From Rickettsia endosymbiont of Cantharis rufa (GTDB lineage: Bacteria; Pseudomonadota; Alphaproteobacteria; Rickettsiales; Rickettsiaceae): DNA of 64,000 nt. The DNA lies in assembly GCF_964026445.1 (NCBI RefSeq), contig NZ_OZ032150.1:248001-312000 (forward strand), written 5' to 3'. Below the pieces are notes generated by a model, which was not told the DNA's origin, made no database searches, and worked only from the letters and a program-made list of their open reading frames with translations. Below are positions 7,762-17,368 of this stretch, one piece after another (positions within the stretch are counted from its first letter, which is position 1; each line of letters opens with the position of its first letter). A program made the position numbers and the translations under genes.

Positions 7762-10700
7762 ATGACCCCAAAAACAATCTCTTTAACTTTTAGTCGTTTA
7801 AATTGCCAAATTCCGAATTATAAAACTAAAATCCTAGAATTTAGCAAAAAACGTGAGTCAAGTTCCATATATATAGATTTTGTTCAAAAATTTTTAAATT
7901 ATATTCCTATAGATTATGATTTTGAGAATAAAGAAAAATTATTCCAAAATTTTGCAGATGAAGCCTTTAAGTTTTTTAGGCAAAGGTTAGAAAGAGCGAG
8001 AAAAATAGCAATAACAAAGGTGGTTATAGAAAATGATCCGGCAATAAATGTCTTGATATTACTTGATAATAAACCACACATTGTTGATTTTATCATATGT
8101 TTGCTTAAAAACATGAATTTGCAAACTAAGTTTTTACTCCATCCGGTAATAAACTGCATTCGAAATAGTAAAGGAGAATTAGAAAAAATATTAGAAAATT
8201 CTACACCGGATGAAAAATCAGAATCGATACTACATTTAACCATTTTAGGAAATTTTGACGATAAAACTACTACATTTTTAACTGAGGCTATAAATGAAAG
8301 ATTAGAAGGGTTAGAGCAAAGCTATAGCCATTTACTGCAATTACTCACAAAATTACAAGATTTATCTAAAAATATAATTGGTAATGATAAATTAAATTCT
8401 GAAGAGGCCAAAGAATTCTTGCATTGGTTACAAAACGATAATTTGGTTTTATTAGGAACTCTTGATTTTGAGGTAAAATCTTTAAAATTAAGCAATGAAA
8501 TAGGAGCAGCAAAAATATGGCAAGAAGTAAAAGACGAGATTGATGATATTATAAAATGTTCTGCTAATCCTTTATATAAAAATCAATTAATAATACTCGG
8601 TAAAATAAATAGTGCGTCGCTTATCCATTCAGATAATTTAATCGACTATATCTTGGTCAAAAAATTTGACTCTTCGGGTAAATATATTTCAGGAAGTATA
8701 ATTTTCGGTATATATAATTCAAATATGTATTACCATTCAATAAGTAATATTCCCATCTTAAGACAAAAATTTAATTTTGTAATTGAGAAAGCCGGTTTTG
8801 CATTATCTGGTTATAATGCTGATAAGTTAAGAATTTTAATAGAATCGTTACCGAGAGAAGCTTTAATACAAATTGATCAAGGCGATTTATATTGTATGTG
8901 TCTTCATATGCTTTCAAGTATGATGAGTAAAAAGCTTAAATTGTTTATCCAATATGATTGGTCGAGCTCTTTTCTTAATATTATAATTTTCTTACCGAGA
9001 GAGCGTTTAACGGCTGAAATACACAATATTATAGATTGTTATTTAGCGGAAAAATTCGGTAGTAAAATTTTATCTAATTATATCACTGAAGTAGCTGGTA
9101 ATTTTTCTTATCTTTTTGTAACGCTTGAAGCACAAGGTGAACATAAAATAAATTTTGAAGCAGAAATAATACAACAAGATTTAGATCATATTTCTACATG
9201 CTGGAGTGAAGATTTTTATTTCAAGCTTTCTAAAAAATTCGGCGAATATCAAGCAGGTATTAATTTAAAGCTTTTTGATAATGTTTTTCCGGTAGACTAT
9301 AGGCAAAAATTTTCCCCTGAAATAGCTTTAGTAGATATTGAATATCTAACGGAAGCGAGCAAATCACAAAAATATATGTTTAATTTAGTTTCTGTAAATG
9401 AAACGGAATTTTACTTAAAAATATATAGTCCAAAAGTAAAACTTGCCCTTTCTAACATATTACCGCCAATCGAAAATTTAGGTTTTAAAGCAATTGATGA
9501 ACAAACTTTTGCAATTAAGGAGGCCCTCGAAATCAAAGAAAGCTGGATATATAATTTTATCTTAACTTCTATCATACCGGTAAAAGATAATATTACCGAA
9601 TTAAAAATAAATGTTGAAGAAGCTTTAGATAAAATGGCGCTTGGGATGCTTGCTAATGATTCTTTAAGTAAACTGATAGTGCTTGCCGGTTTTAATTGGA
9701 AACAAGTTAAATTAGTAAAAGCTTTAACAAGATATTTACATCAGACGGGATTTAGTTACGGTAAAGGTTATGTGCAACTAACGCTACTTAAACATCCCGA
9801 ATATACAAAAATGTTGGTAAATCTTTTTGATATAAAATTTAATCCTAAACATTCCGATAATAATTGTGACGTAATTAAAGATAAACTAAATAATTACTTA
9901 GCAACCGTTGATATGAGTAGTGAAGATAAAGTACTACGTAGTATGTTTGGTATAATTAATGCCATTACTAGAACAAATTACTATCAACCGCATAAACATG
10001 TTTTTTCATTTAAATTCGATTCCTCTAGAGTCCCCCATTTACCTAAACCTGTTCCGTTTGCCGAAGCATTTGTTTATTCTAGAAATTTTGAAGCCGTTCA
10101 TTTAAGAGGCGGTCCGGTATCGCGCGGAGGGCTTAGATGGTCGGATAGAGCAGAAGATTATAGGCTTGAGGTCCTTGGGCTTATGAAAGCACAAATGACG
10201 AAGAATTCTGTTATTGTCCCTGTTGGCTCTAAAGGAGGTTTTTATGTTCATTTTACTGAGGAAAGGCTTACTCGTGATGAATATATGGAAAAAGTGGTAG
10301 AATGCTATAAGAATTTCCTCAGAGGTTTATTAGACATAACTGATAATATCGTTGATGGTATAGTAGTACATCCGAAAGACGTTATTATTTATGATAAAGA
10401 AGACCCTTATTTAGTGGTTGCTGCCGATAAAGGTACATCCTCGTTTTCGGATTATGCTAATAGTGTAGCAAGAGAGTATAATTACTGGCTTGATGATGCT
10501 TTTGCTTCTGGTGGTTCTGCCGGCTATGATCATAAAAAAATGGCTATTACTTCTAAAGGAGCTTGGATTTCCGTAACTAATCACTTTAAGACTTTAGGGT
10601 TAGATGTCCAAAAAGACCCTATTACCGTCGTGGGTATAGGAGATATGTCGGGAGATGTATTCGGTAACGGTATGCTAAGATCAGGGGCTATTAAATTAGT

Positions 10701-12513
10701 TGCCGCCTTTAACCATAAGCATATATTTATTGATCCTACTCCTGATTCCTTGATAAGTTTTAATGAACGGTTACGTTTATTTGAGCTGAAAGGTTCTAAT
10801 TGGTCGGATTATAACCTTCAGCTTATTTCTAAGGGAGGCGAAGTATTTGAACGTAGCAGTAAATTAATAAAATTATCGCCGGAAATTAAAAAATTACTTG
10901 ATATAGATTATAATGAAATATCACCGGAGGAATTAATAAGAAGTATTCTAAAGGCAGATGTTGATTTGTTGTGGAATGGTGGAATAGGCGCTTATATCAA
11001 AGCTAAAACAGAAAATAATTTAGAAATCGGTGATAAAGCAAATGATAGTCTTAGATGTAACGGTGAAGAAATTAGGGCAAAGGTTATAGCAGAAGGCGGT
11101 AATGTTGGTGTATCACAAAGAGGTAGAGTTGAATATGCTAAAAAAGGCGGACGCATAAATGCCGATTTTATTGATAATTCGGCAGGTGTTGATTGCTCCG
11201 ATCATGAAGTAAATATTAAAATTGCTTTAAGCAGTGCGGTAACCTCAGGAAAAATTACTTTAGAAGAACGTAATAAACTTCTAAACGATATGACAAAGCA
11301 AGTTGAAGAGTTAGTATTGCTTGATAATTATAAGCAAACCGAAGCAATAACGATTATGCAATTATCTCCTACTTTAACCGTTAATATACTTAGTCAATTT
11401 ATAGACATTTTAGAAGAAGAAAAAGTATTAGAACGGGAAAATGAATTCTTGCCTAGTGCAGAAGAACTGAATAGAAGAGCTATAAGCGGTGAAGTATTAA
11501 CTCGCCCTGAGCTTTGCTTACTGCTATCATATAGTAAAAGGTCGGCTTATCACGAGTTACTTAATTCTACTTTTTCCCATGATAAATATTTTGATTCATA
11601 TCTTATAGATTATTTTCCGGAAATGATGCAAAAAAAGTTTCGTAATGAAATTTTAGCTCATCCTCTCAAACATGAGATTATTAAAACCGTTACTATAAAT
11701 AAAATAATTAATCAGCTTGGAGGGCCGCTTATTAGCATTGTAAAGCGTGAGATTGGGGCCCCTCTTTGCGATATAATAAGGTCATATACCATTATTTGTG
11801 AAATCTTTGATCTTGATGACATATGGGAAACAGTGAGCAATTTATCCACTAATATTGATTACAATGTAAAAATTGATATGTTTACTGAAATAACGAAATT
11901 AATGCGCCGGGGTATTTCTTGGTTTATTAAAAATTTAAAACATCCTATTAATATTAGTGAAACTATAGAAGAGTTTAGAATTCCTGCACAAAACTTAAGA
12001 AAAACGATAGGTACTTTATTAGCCGGAGAAACTAAAATAAGATTTGAAGAAAAATTAAATTATTATACAACTAGTGGAGTAGATGAATCATTTGCTGCTA
12101 CTATCGCTACATTTGACAATTTAATCTCAGTATTTGACATTATATATATAACAAAACAGACTTCAGGGAGTGACAAAGATACAGCAAAGCTCTATTTTTC
12201 AATAAGTGATATGTTTAGTCTTGATTGGTTACGTAAAGCTTGCGATAAGCAATTGAACGATTCATTTTGGCGTCGTCTTGGAATTCAATCGCTAAAAGAT
12301 GATTTATATGACAAACAACGGAGATTATTAATAAAAATAATTAATAAATCTAAAACAACTATTGATTTAGATCTATGGATTGATAATAATAATAACTTAG
12401 TTAGAAATTTTCTTGATTTTATTAAAGAAATTAAATCTCAAGAAATTATAGACTTAAATATAATTATTTTAGCAAACAAGAAGTTTGAAATATTCTTACA
12501 AAAACTTGAGTAA
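7762..12513 (+). CDS. gdhB: NAD-specific glutamate dehydrogenase, large (about 180 kDa) type
   Basis: Oxidatively deaminates glutamate to 2-oxoglutarate, feeding the TCA cycle; glutamate is a main carbon source for Rickettsia. The 1583 residues match the large bacterial NAD-GDH class. A long regulatory N-terminal half comes first. The catalytic core lies at about residues 770-1140, with RGGPVSRGGLRWSDR, a conserved lysine in VGSKGGFYVHF, and GGSAGYDHKKMAITSKGA. The nucleotide-binding region contains VVGIGDMSGDVFGNGM. The frame is intact over 4.75 kb. The next gene starts 3 bp after the stop, suggesting cotranscription. Confidence 0.96.
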   Translation: MTPKTISLTFSRLNCQIPNYKTKILEFSKKRESSSIYIDFVQKFLNYIPIDYDFENKEKLFQNFADEAFKFFRQRLERARKIAITKVVIENDPAINVLILLDNKPHIVDFIICLLKNMNLQTKFLLHPVINCIRNSKGELEKILENSTPDEKSESILHLTILGNFDDKTTTFLTEAINERLEGLEQSYSHLLQLLTKLQDLSKNIIGNDKLNSEEAKEFLHWLQNDNLVLLGTLDFEVKSLKLSNEIGAAKIWQEVKDEIDDIIKCSANPLYKNQLIILGKINSASLIHSDNLIDYILVKKFDSSGKYISGSIIFGIYNSNMYYHSISNIPILRQKFNFVIEKAGFALSGYNADKLRILIESLPREALIQIDQGDLYCMCLHMLSSMMSKKLKLFIQYDWSSSFLNIIIFLPRERLTAEIHNIIDCYLAEKFGSKILSNYITEVAGNFSYLFVTLEAQGEHKINFEAEIIQQDLDHISTCWSEDFYFKLSKKFGEYQAGINLKLFDNVFPVDYRQKFSPEIALVDIEYLTEASKSQKYMFNLVSVNETEFYLKIYSPKVKLALSNILPPIENLGFKAIDEQTFAIKEALEIKESWIYNFILTSIIPVKDNITELKINVEEALDKMALGMLANDSLSKLIVLAGFNWKQVKLVKALTRYLHQTGFSYGKGYVQLTLLKHPEYTKMLVNLFDIKFNPKHSDNNCDVIKDKLNNYLATVDMSSEDKVLRSMFGIINAITRTNYYQPHKHVFSFKFDSSRVPHLPKPVPFAEAFVYSRNFEAVHLRGGPVSRGGLRWSDRAEDYRLEVLGLMKAQMTKNSVIVPVGSKGGFYVHFTEERLTRDEYMEKVVECYKNFLRGLLDITDNIVDGIVVHPKDVIIYDKEDPYLVVAADKGTSSFSDYANSVAREYNYWLDDAFASGGSAGYDHKKMAITSKGAWISVTNHFKTLGLDVQKDPITVVGIGDMSGDVFGNGMLRSGAIKLVAAFNHKHIFIDPTPDSLISFNERLRLFELKGSNWSDYNLQLISKGGEVFERSSKLIKLSPEIKKLLDIDYNEISPEELIRSILKADVDLLWNGGIGAYIKAKTENNLEIGDKANDSLRCNGEEIRAKVIAEGGNVGVSQRGRVEYAKKGGRINADFIDNSAGVDCSDHEVNIKIALSSAVTSGKITLEERNKLLNDMTKQVEELVLLDNYKQTEAITIMQLSPTLTVNILSQFIDILEEEKVLERENEFLPSAEELNRRAISGEVLTRPELCLLLSYSKRSAYHELLNSTFSHDKYFDSYLIDYFPEMMQKKFRNEILAHPLKHEIIKTVTINKIINQLGGPLISIVKREIGAPLCDIIRSYTIICEIFDLDDIWETVSNLSTNIDYNVKIDMFTEITKLMRRGISWFIKNLKHPINISETIEEFRIPAQNLRKTIGTLLAGETKIRFEEKLNYYTTSGVDESFAATIATFDNLISVFDIIYITKQTSGSDKDTAKLYFSISDMFSLDWLRKACDKQLNDSFWRRLGIQSLKDDLYDKQRRLLIKIINKSKTTIDLDLWIDNNNNLVRNFLDFIKEIKSQEIIDLNIIILANKKFEIFLQKLE

Positions 12514-12516
12514 ATT

Positions 12517-12873
12517 ATGTCGTCAATGCTTAAGCAAATTAGATTAGATTCAGGTAAAACTTTAAATCAGGTATCTAGTGATTTAAAAATTAGAAAAAAA
12601 TATTTAGTAGCTTTAGAAGATGGTGATTTTGATGTTTTACCGGGAGAAGTATACGTAAGAGGTTACTTAAAATTATACTTAGATTATCTTAATGTAAAAG
12701 ATCGAAATGCAGAGCAGCTAGAAGCTACTAAACAGAACGAGACAGAAAAATTATTAAATAATAAAAGAGCTACGGCGTTGATAAATTATAAACGTAAAAA
12801 ACAATTAGTACTTATATCTATTACAATGTTATCGATTATTATTGTAAGTCATCCATTCATAATTAATGCTTAG
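12517..12873 (+). CDS. RodZ-like helix-turn-helix membrane protein (short)
   Basis: 118 residues with an N-terminal HTH_25-type domain ([19 protein letters not shown], then [19 protein letters not shown] and [10 protein letters not shown]), diagnostic of the RodZ/YmfM family. A basic stretch leads to one hydrophobic helix at about residues 94-115. RodZ links MreB to the membrane in rod-shape maintenance. Typical RodZ proteins have a large periplasmic domain, which is missing here, so this is a minimal form. It follows gdhB by 3 bp and precedes a coiled-coil gene and zapA, a cell-shape and division neighbourhood. Confidence 0.8.
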   Translation: MSSMLKQIRLDSGKTLNQVSSDLKIRKKYLVALEDGDFDVLPGEVYVRGYLKLYLDYLNVKDRNAEQLEATKQNETEKLLNNKRATALINYKRKKQLVLISITMLSIIIVSHPFIINA

Positions 12874-12878
12874 AAAAA

Positions 12879-13226
12879 ATGGATAGTGAAATATTAGACT
12901 GCTTACAGAACGAAGCTAATAAAGAGAAATTTAAAGGGGACACGAAACGCAGCGCCGCAGCGCACACTTCAGTACATGAGGATGCGAGTACCAGCTCGAC
13001 GTACAAATTATCTTTAGAAGCAAGTTATGTAAGCAGTCTAAAAAAATTAATGGAAGAAGTCGAGCATAGGCTTAATGAAGTGTTAAATACACTTGTAACT
13101 AAGCAAAATGAGATTCAGAAGTTACAAAACGAAAATAAAGAATTAAAAGATAATTATATAAAAATGCTAGATCAAATTAACATTTATATTAATGAACTTG
13201 AAGAAATAAAAAAACAGCAAAAATAA
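12879..13226 (+). CDS. Coiled-coil protein upstream of zapA, with RPE insertion
   Basis: 115 residues. The C-terminal half is a strong coiled coil (about residues 50-110: [20 protein letters not shown]...). The position directly before zapA matches the small DUF4164-type coiled-coil proteins of alphaproteobacteria. Residues about 14-52 ([20 protein letters not shown]...) are not native: they are the peptide of an in-frame palindromic element of the kind also seen in lysC and lipA. The role is unproven; a division-linked function is inferred from context. It is 2 bp from zapA. Confidence 0.75.
   Translation: MDSEILDCLQNEANKEKFKGDTKRSAAAHTSVHEDASTSSTYKLSLEASYVSSLKKLMEEVEHRLNEVLNTLVTKQNEIQKLQNENKELKDNYIKMLDQINIYINELEEIKKQQK
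12921..13040 (+). repeat. RPE (type B) inside the coiled-coil gene
   Basis: Shares the GAGGATGCGAGTACC...ACAAATTA core with the elements in lipA (26697-26842) and, on the opposite strand, lysC (17838-17966). It is translated in frame and adds about 39 residues before the coiled coil. Confidence 0.8.
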
Positions 13227-13228
13227 TT

Positions 13229-13546
13229 ATGTCAATTGTTACGGTAACATTAAATAACAAGAGTTTTCAATTATATTGTAATAATGGAGATGAGGAAGAA
13301 TTACTATCTTTAGCGAATAAATTGAATGACAAAATAACTGAAATTAAACTTGAGAGTCCCACAGCCTCTTTTGAGCTATTATTAGTCATGGCATCCCTTA
13401 ATGCTCAGGCTGAAATAGCCAGCTTAACAGAAAGGCTTAATAAAAACGGCTTTCAAAAAAATCACCACGACGAAGAAAAATTTGCAGAAACCTTAACTAC
13501 TATAGCGGGTTATCTAGAAAACCTTGCACATAAAATGGGAAAGTGA
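13229..13546 (+). CDS. zapA: Cell division protein ZapA
   Basis: 105 residues in the ZapA family, which cross-links FtsZ protofilaments at the division ring. The N-terminal strand region (MSIVTVTLNNKSFQLYC) is followed by EEELLSLANKLNDKI and the long helix SFELLLVMASLNAQAEIASL, the usual ZapA pattern. It is the third gene of a tightly spaced set with the RodZ-like and coiled-coil genes. Start and length are normal. Confidence 0.88.
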   Translation: MSIVTVTLNNKSFQLYCNNGDEEELLSLANKLNDKITEIKLESPTASFELLLVMASLNAQAEIASLTERLNKNGFQKNHHDEEKFAETLTTIAGYLENLAHKMGK

Positions 13547-13547
13547 T

Positions 13548-13662
13548 ATATTAGCTCTTGGCTGCTTGGTTCGTGAGCTTAATATTAACCTAGGACTACC
13601 ACTAACTTTTAGGACATCGTCCCTGTCTAATACTAATTCAGTTTAGATATATGAAGTCCACC
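13548..13662 (+). ncRNA. Candidate 6S RNA (ssrS) downstream of zapA
   Basis: About 115 bp with no ORF, immediately after zapA, which is the usual place for 6S RNA in many proteobacteria. The sequence TTGGCTGCTTGGTTCGTGAGC near the 5' side resembles the conserved CTGTTCG(C/T)GAGC element of alphaproteobacterial 6S. Complementary A/T blocks near 13550 and 13655 could close the terminal stem. This rests on synteny and a short motif only; a covariance search would decide. Confidence 0.42.
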
Positions 13663-13720
13663 TTTACATAAAGGTCTTTGAAGGATTTTAAGTAACGGCC
13701 AAAGCGGTCATGTATACCTA

Positions 13721-13898
13721 TGTCATTCCCGCGTGGCATTGTTGCGTGGATCAATTCTTCCTTTGTAATCCCGCGACCTGATCGCGGGACCCAGCTTAAG
13801 ATATTAAATTATTAGTATCTTAAGTTACTTTTATGGATACCGTGGTCAAGCCACGGTATGACATCGAGTGCTTTTTTATATCCACGTGGGAATGACAT
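13721..13898. repeat. Dispersed palindromic repeat (type D), composite
   Basis: TGTCATTCCCGCGTGG at left and CCACGTGGGAATGACA at right enclose two inner hairpins (CCCGCGACCTGATCGCGGG and ACCGTGGTCAAGCCACGGT). It looks like one element inserted into another. A near-identical composite lies at 18793-18971. Confidence 0.75.
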
Positions 13899-13937
13899 AA
13901 TAGAACTGCTTTCAAAAAAAGACATACCACCTTTAAA

Positions 13938-15194
13938 ATGAAACAAACAAAATCAAGCAATAAAGTTCTCGGTGCTTTTTTAGGAACTATCATTGAGTAT
14001 TACGACTATAGTTTATACGGTTTTTCAGCGGCAATTATTGCCGATAAATTCTTTTCAGCTGATACTGATCCATTAACAAAGCTTGTAAATGTTTTTGCCG
14101 TTTATGCAGCAGCATATTTATCAAAGCCTATCGGTGCTTATATTTTTGGACGCATAGGAGATATATACGGCCGAAAGAAAGCGTTAAGTTTTACGATTAT
14201 CGGCATTGTAATTCCTACCTTAATAATCGGTTTATTACCTGATTATTCTTCTATAGGAGTTTGGAGTACAATAATTTTAGTTGTATGTCGCTTCATGCAA
14301 GGTATTTTTATCGGGGGGGAATATGACGGAGCAGCAATTTACGTCATTGAACATTTAGGAGCAAAATACCGATTTACTGCCTCAGCAGTAACTAGATGTA
14401 CAGGAGTAATGGGTTTATTATGTGGGATTGGTGCAACTAATTTCTTTGATTCTCATATTTTTCCGGAGTGGGGTTGGCGTATTCCGTTTTTGCTAAGTTT
14501 ACCCCTTGCATTAATAACTCTTTATTATCGTCAGAAATTTGATGAAACGCCGGAATTTAAAGAAGCGCACGATAGGCAAGATTCTATTGAAAAACTTAGT
14601 TTTATAATTAAAAAGCAATGGAAGAATATCTTACCTCTTATATTCTTAGCTGGAGGTTTTGGAGCAACATATCAAATTACGATCATCTTTATGAAGCAAT
14701 ATTTACCGATTGTATTACCTTCAATCGGTATTATTATGAGCTCTTTTTCAGTCTTAATAGTAATATGCTTTGCTATTTGCATGCCAATTGTCGGCTTTAT
14801 TTCTGACCGCTTAGGAGTTAATTTGGTATTAAAAACCGCATTTATATGTACTATTACGGCAAGTGTATTTTTTATGATAGCAGTAAAATATCAAATGACT
14901 AATTTAGGGTTTGCAGCTAGTTTAATGTTAGCTGCATCGGTCGCTCCTTTTAATGCCCTTGCTCATAGTATAGTTATTAAGTCTTTTGTAGTTAAGGAAC
15001 GTTACCGTGTTATAAGTTTAGGACATAATATCGGCTCAATGTTAATGTCCGGTACTGCTAATTATATTTGTGCAAAGGTAATAAAGTCATTTGGTTTTAA
15101 CCTATTTCCAATTTTATATCTTTGCATGTTTGCCGTACTTGCTTATTCTATGACTATGTTGTTTAGTAAAAATAATGGAGAATATACTCGATGA
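13938..15194 (+). CDS. MFS transporter, ProP/metabolite:H+ symporter type
   Basis: 418 residues and about 12 hydrophobic helices. The family signature GTIIEYYDYSLYGFSA lies in helix 1, and the MFS loop motif GRIGDIYGRKKAL lies between helices 2 and 3. A second copy (GFISDRLGVN) lies between helices 8 and 9. These are inner-membrane importers of osmolytes or carboxylates; rickettsiae keep several paralogs, so the substrate cannot be named. The last codons and TGA at 15192 already lie in a type A repeat, which may have trimmed or replaced the native C-terminus. Confidence 0.88.
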   Translation: MKQTKSSNKVLGAFLGTIIEYYDYSLYGFSAAIIADKFFSADTDPLTKLVNVFAVYAAAYLSKPIGAYIFGRIGDIYGRKKALSFTIIGIVIPTLIIGLLPDYSSIGVWSTIILVVCRFMQGIFIGGEYDGAAIYVIEHLGAKYRFTASAVTRCTGVMGLLCGIGATNFFDSHIFPEWGWRIPFLLSLPLALITLYYRQKFDETPEFKEAHDRQDSIEKLSFIIKKQWKNILPLIFLAGGFGATYQITIIFMKQYLPIVLPSIGIIMSSFSVLIVICFAICMPIVGFISDRLGVNLVLKTAFICTITASVFFMIAVKYQMTNLGFAASLMLAASVAPFNALAHSIVIKSFVVKERYRVISLGHNIGSMLMSGTANYICAKVIKSFGFNLFPILYLCMFAVLAYSMTMLFSKNNGEYTR

Positions 15195-15308
15195 ACTTCA
15201 AAAATTGGCTACGTCATCCTACAAGAGCTACGGTGCTCACGTATTAAGTATACGCCCCGCTCCTTGCCTTGTGGATTCCTTGCCCTTTTTGAAGTTGATC
15301 TTCGTCTA
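15185..15308. repeat. RPE-like repeat (type A), copy 1
   Basis: About 124 bp starting TACTCGATGAACTTCAAAAA and ending near GAAGTTGATCTTCGT, with complementary ends (AACTTCAAAAA against TTTTTGAAGTT). Copies recur at 19694, 23300, 36208, 46427 and 49256, usually at the 3' ends of genes. Confidence 0.8.
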
Positions 15309-15309
15309 C

Positions 15310-15423
15310 CTATTGATAAAAATATTTCTATAGTAGATGATTTTATTGCTGAAAGACGTCAGGAATATTTAATTGAAGAAAAAAGAAAATACGCACCTGT
15401 TATAATTACTGCAGATGTTTTAT
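15310..15423 (+). pseudogene. Short coding remnant after repeat A1
   Basis: Open for about 37 residues without its own start: LPIDKNISIVDDFIAERRQEYL-type sequence ending in TAG. The DDFIAERRQE pattern recalls C-termini of small antitoxins, but this is too short to assign. It overlaps the 3' end of the minus-strand hydrolase. Confidence 0.3.
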
Positions 15424-16374
15424 AGATTCTAAACCGTTTTCATCAAATAGGAAAAACTCACTTATTTCAGGAATAATAAAATTATTTTCATCAATATTAT
15501 GCGTTTTCATAGCTTGTCGGAGTTCCAAAGGAGCCGCGTTAAAAGCTTCATCAGCTAATTGAAAGACATCAAAATGACTAGCTATAGAGTATTTAGAACT
15601 TAAGTCCAAATGAGTAAATACGGCTTCTTCAGGATTCATATGCACCGGTTTCATAAACCATCTTGGTTCATAAGCACCTATCGGAATAAGGCTTATTAAA
15701 ATATTATGTTTTTTTCCGATCTCTTTAAAAAGAGTATCGTTATAACCCGAATCACCTATAAAACAAATATCTCCTATTTTAGTTTTAATGATAAAAGTTC
15801 CCCATAGGGCTTTATTTTTATCAAATACTCCTCTAGCTGACCAATGCTGTGCCGGCTCTAAACAGACTTCTATACTATTCTTCTGATCTTTATATGATTC
15901 TCCCCACCCTAAAGTAACAATTTCTGCACCGCTAATATGTTTTTTGATTACTATGTCATTTATTAGCGGTGTAATAATCTTAGGCTTATCTCGTACCCAT
16001 AAATCTTTAATTGTTCTGATGTCTAAATGATCATAGTGATTATGGCTTATTAATATAACATCTACTTTAGGTAAATCGGTAAAATTAATACCGGGTTTAA
16101 CTACTCTCTTTGGTCCTGCAAAAGTAAAAGGACTAACCAGCTCCGACCATACTGGATCAGTTAAGATATTTAAACCGTCTATTTGAATTAAAAAGGTTAC
16201 ATGCCCTACATAACTTACTCTTATAGTCTCATTATTAGTTATTTTTTGTGGTGGAATATCAGTAGAAGTAAGTGGCAGTGTTGTTGGCCATTTTGGTCTT
16301 TTTGAAGTTATTTTCCATTTTAAAATATCAAGTAAAGTTTTAGGTTTGATATTAGGATCAATATTGAAAAACAT
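15406..16374 (-). CDS. Metallo-beta-lactamase-fold hydrolase, NAPE-PLD/RomA-like
   Basis: 322 residues. The metal-binding motif HNHYDHLD is at about residue 111, with later ligands in GDSGYND and an HFDVF segment. PIGAYEPRWFM followed by HMNPEEAV is the signature of the NAPE-hydrolysing phospholipase D-like branch. A phospholipid-directed hydrolase activity is therefore plausible, but the bacterial substrate is not known. It starts at ATG 16374, 8 bp after the HTH gene on the same strand, so the two are probably cotranscribed. No defects seen. Confidence 0.85.
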   Translation of the reverse strand: MFFNIDPNIKPKTLLDILKWKITSKRPKWPTTLPLTSTDIPPQKITNNETIRVSYVGHVTFLIQIDGLNILTDPVWSELVSPFTFAGPKRVVKPGINFTDLPKVDVILISHNHYDHLDIRTIKDLWVRDKPKIITPLINDIVIKKHISGAEIVTLGWGESYKDQKNSIEVCLEPAQHWSARGVFDKNKALWGTFIIKTKIGDICFIGDSGYNDTLFKEIGKKHNILISLIPIGAYEPRWFMKPVHMNPEEAVFTHLDLSSKYSIASHFDVFQLADEAFNAAPLELRQAMKTHNIDENNFIIPEISEFFLFDENGLESIKHLQ

Positions 16375-16382
16375 ATTTTTAT

Positions 16383-16883
16383 TTAGATAGATCTCACTTT
16401 GGGTTTACTAGAGCTTTTAACTTGTTCAGTAAAAGATTCTGTTTTTTTAGTTGTCGGTTTATGTATAAATCCTTTAGTTTTTTCTCCTATCAACATGGCT
16501 TCTTGAAGTATGTCTTTTGGTAGTTTAGTTATAGATGCTGATATTTCCGAGGTTTGTTTTATTTCTACCGATATCTTTTTTTCTTTATTTATGTCCCTGC
16601 CTATTACTTCATCTAGTGGAGCATTTTTATAATCTGCAAGAGCGACAATTGCTCCGGTGTCAGGTTTTTGTGTGCGACCGTCTACGACATTTTTCCATAG
16701 TGTTTCATGAGTATTTGTTCTTCTACTTAACTCATATGGGGTTATGTTTTCCTCTCCTAACACATTTTGTACAAATATTTCTAAATTATCTCTAATTTTT
16801 TTTAAATCTAAATCATCTTTATTTGTTTCTGATATATCGTTAATTCGATTAAATCTTTCTTTTGACCTTATATCTTCGCTCAT
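16383..16883 (-). CDS. HTH (XRE-like) regulator of unknown target
   Basis: 166 residues. The centre (ITPYELSRRTNTHETLWKNV, then VDGRTQKPDTGAIVALADY) fits an XRE/lambda-repressor-like helix-turn-helix at about residues 48-90. The C-terminal part is charged and low-complexity, ending in KPKVRSI. It lies just upstream of the metallo-hydrolase. The long AT-rich region upstream probably holds its promoter. Autoregulation is possible but not shown. Confidence 0.7.
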   Translation of the reverse strand: MSEDIRSKERFNRINDISETNKDDLDLKKIRDNLEIFVQNVLGEENITPYELSRRTNTHETLWKNVVDGRTQKPDTGAIVALADYKNAPLDEVIGRDINKEKKISVEIKQTSEISASITKLPKDILQEAMLIGEKTKGFIHKPTTKKTESFTEQVKSSSKPKVRSI

Positions 16884-17368
16884 TATTTTTTCCTGTAAAA
16901 TTTACTCCTAAAAATTGAGAGTTAAAATAATTTATTTCCAAATGATAAGAATTTTTGATTTTTTAAAAAACCACCTATAAAGTTATTTTAATTGATAATT
17001 AAAGAGATTTTATAGCAAAAATTAATAAGATTTTTGATAGAATGATACTCCTATTTCAAAAAAATCTTATAATTTACAGCAAAAAAGAATTTAATTAGTT
17101 TTAAAATAACTTTATAAATAGCCCCTTAGACTTATTTATTAATATATAACTAATAAATGGTAAATAGAAGTTAATTATAATGAAAATAATAAATTTAAGC
17201 TATTTAATTAAGTATTTAGGTCTTATATATGAAATTTAAATTAACCTATCTTAACTTTTTTTGTCACAAATTATAAAATTTTTCAGAAATAAGAGCTCTG
17301 TCTTTTCGAAATCGTATAATTTAAACATAAAATAACTTAAGACATAAATTAAATTTCAGATGCAGAAT
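16884..17368. other. AT-rich intergenic region with inverted repeats
   Basis: 485 bp without a convincing gene between the starts-and-ends of two minus-strand genes. It contains an inverted pair, TATAAAGTTATTTTAA near 16977 and its near-complement near 17100. Nested within is a further inverted set around TTATAGCAAAAATTAATAAGA and TCTTATAATTTACAGC, so a roughly 140-bp cruciform is possible. It may hold the promoter of the HTH gene. Nothing else is seen. Confidence 0.35.

Noticed and set aside
14618..14806. Small ORF inside the ProP-type gene in another frame
   Set aside because: Shadow of an intact membrane transporter gene.
16884..17368. Replication origin in the AT-rich region
   Set aside because: No cluster of DnaA boxes and no dnaA or origin-associated genes nearby; it is only AT-rich with inverted repeats.
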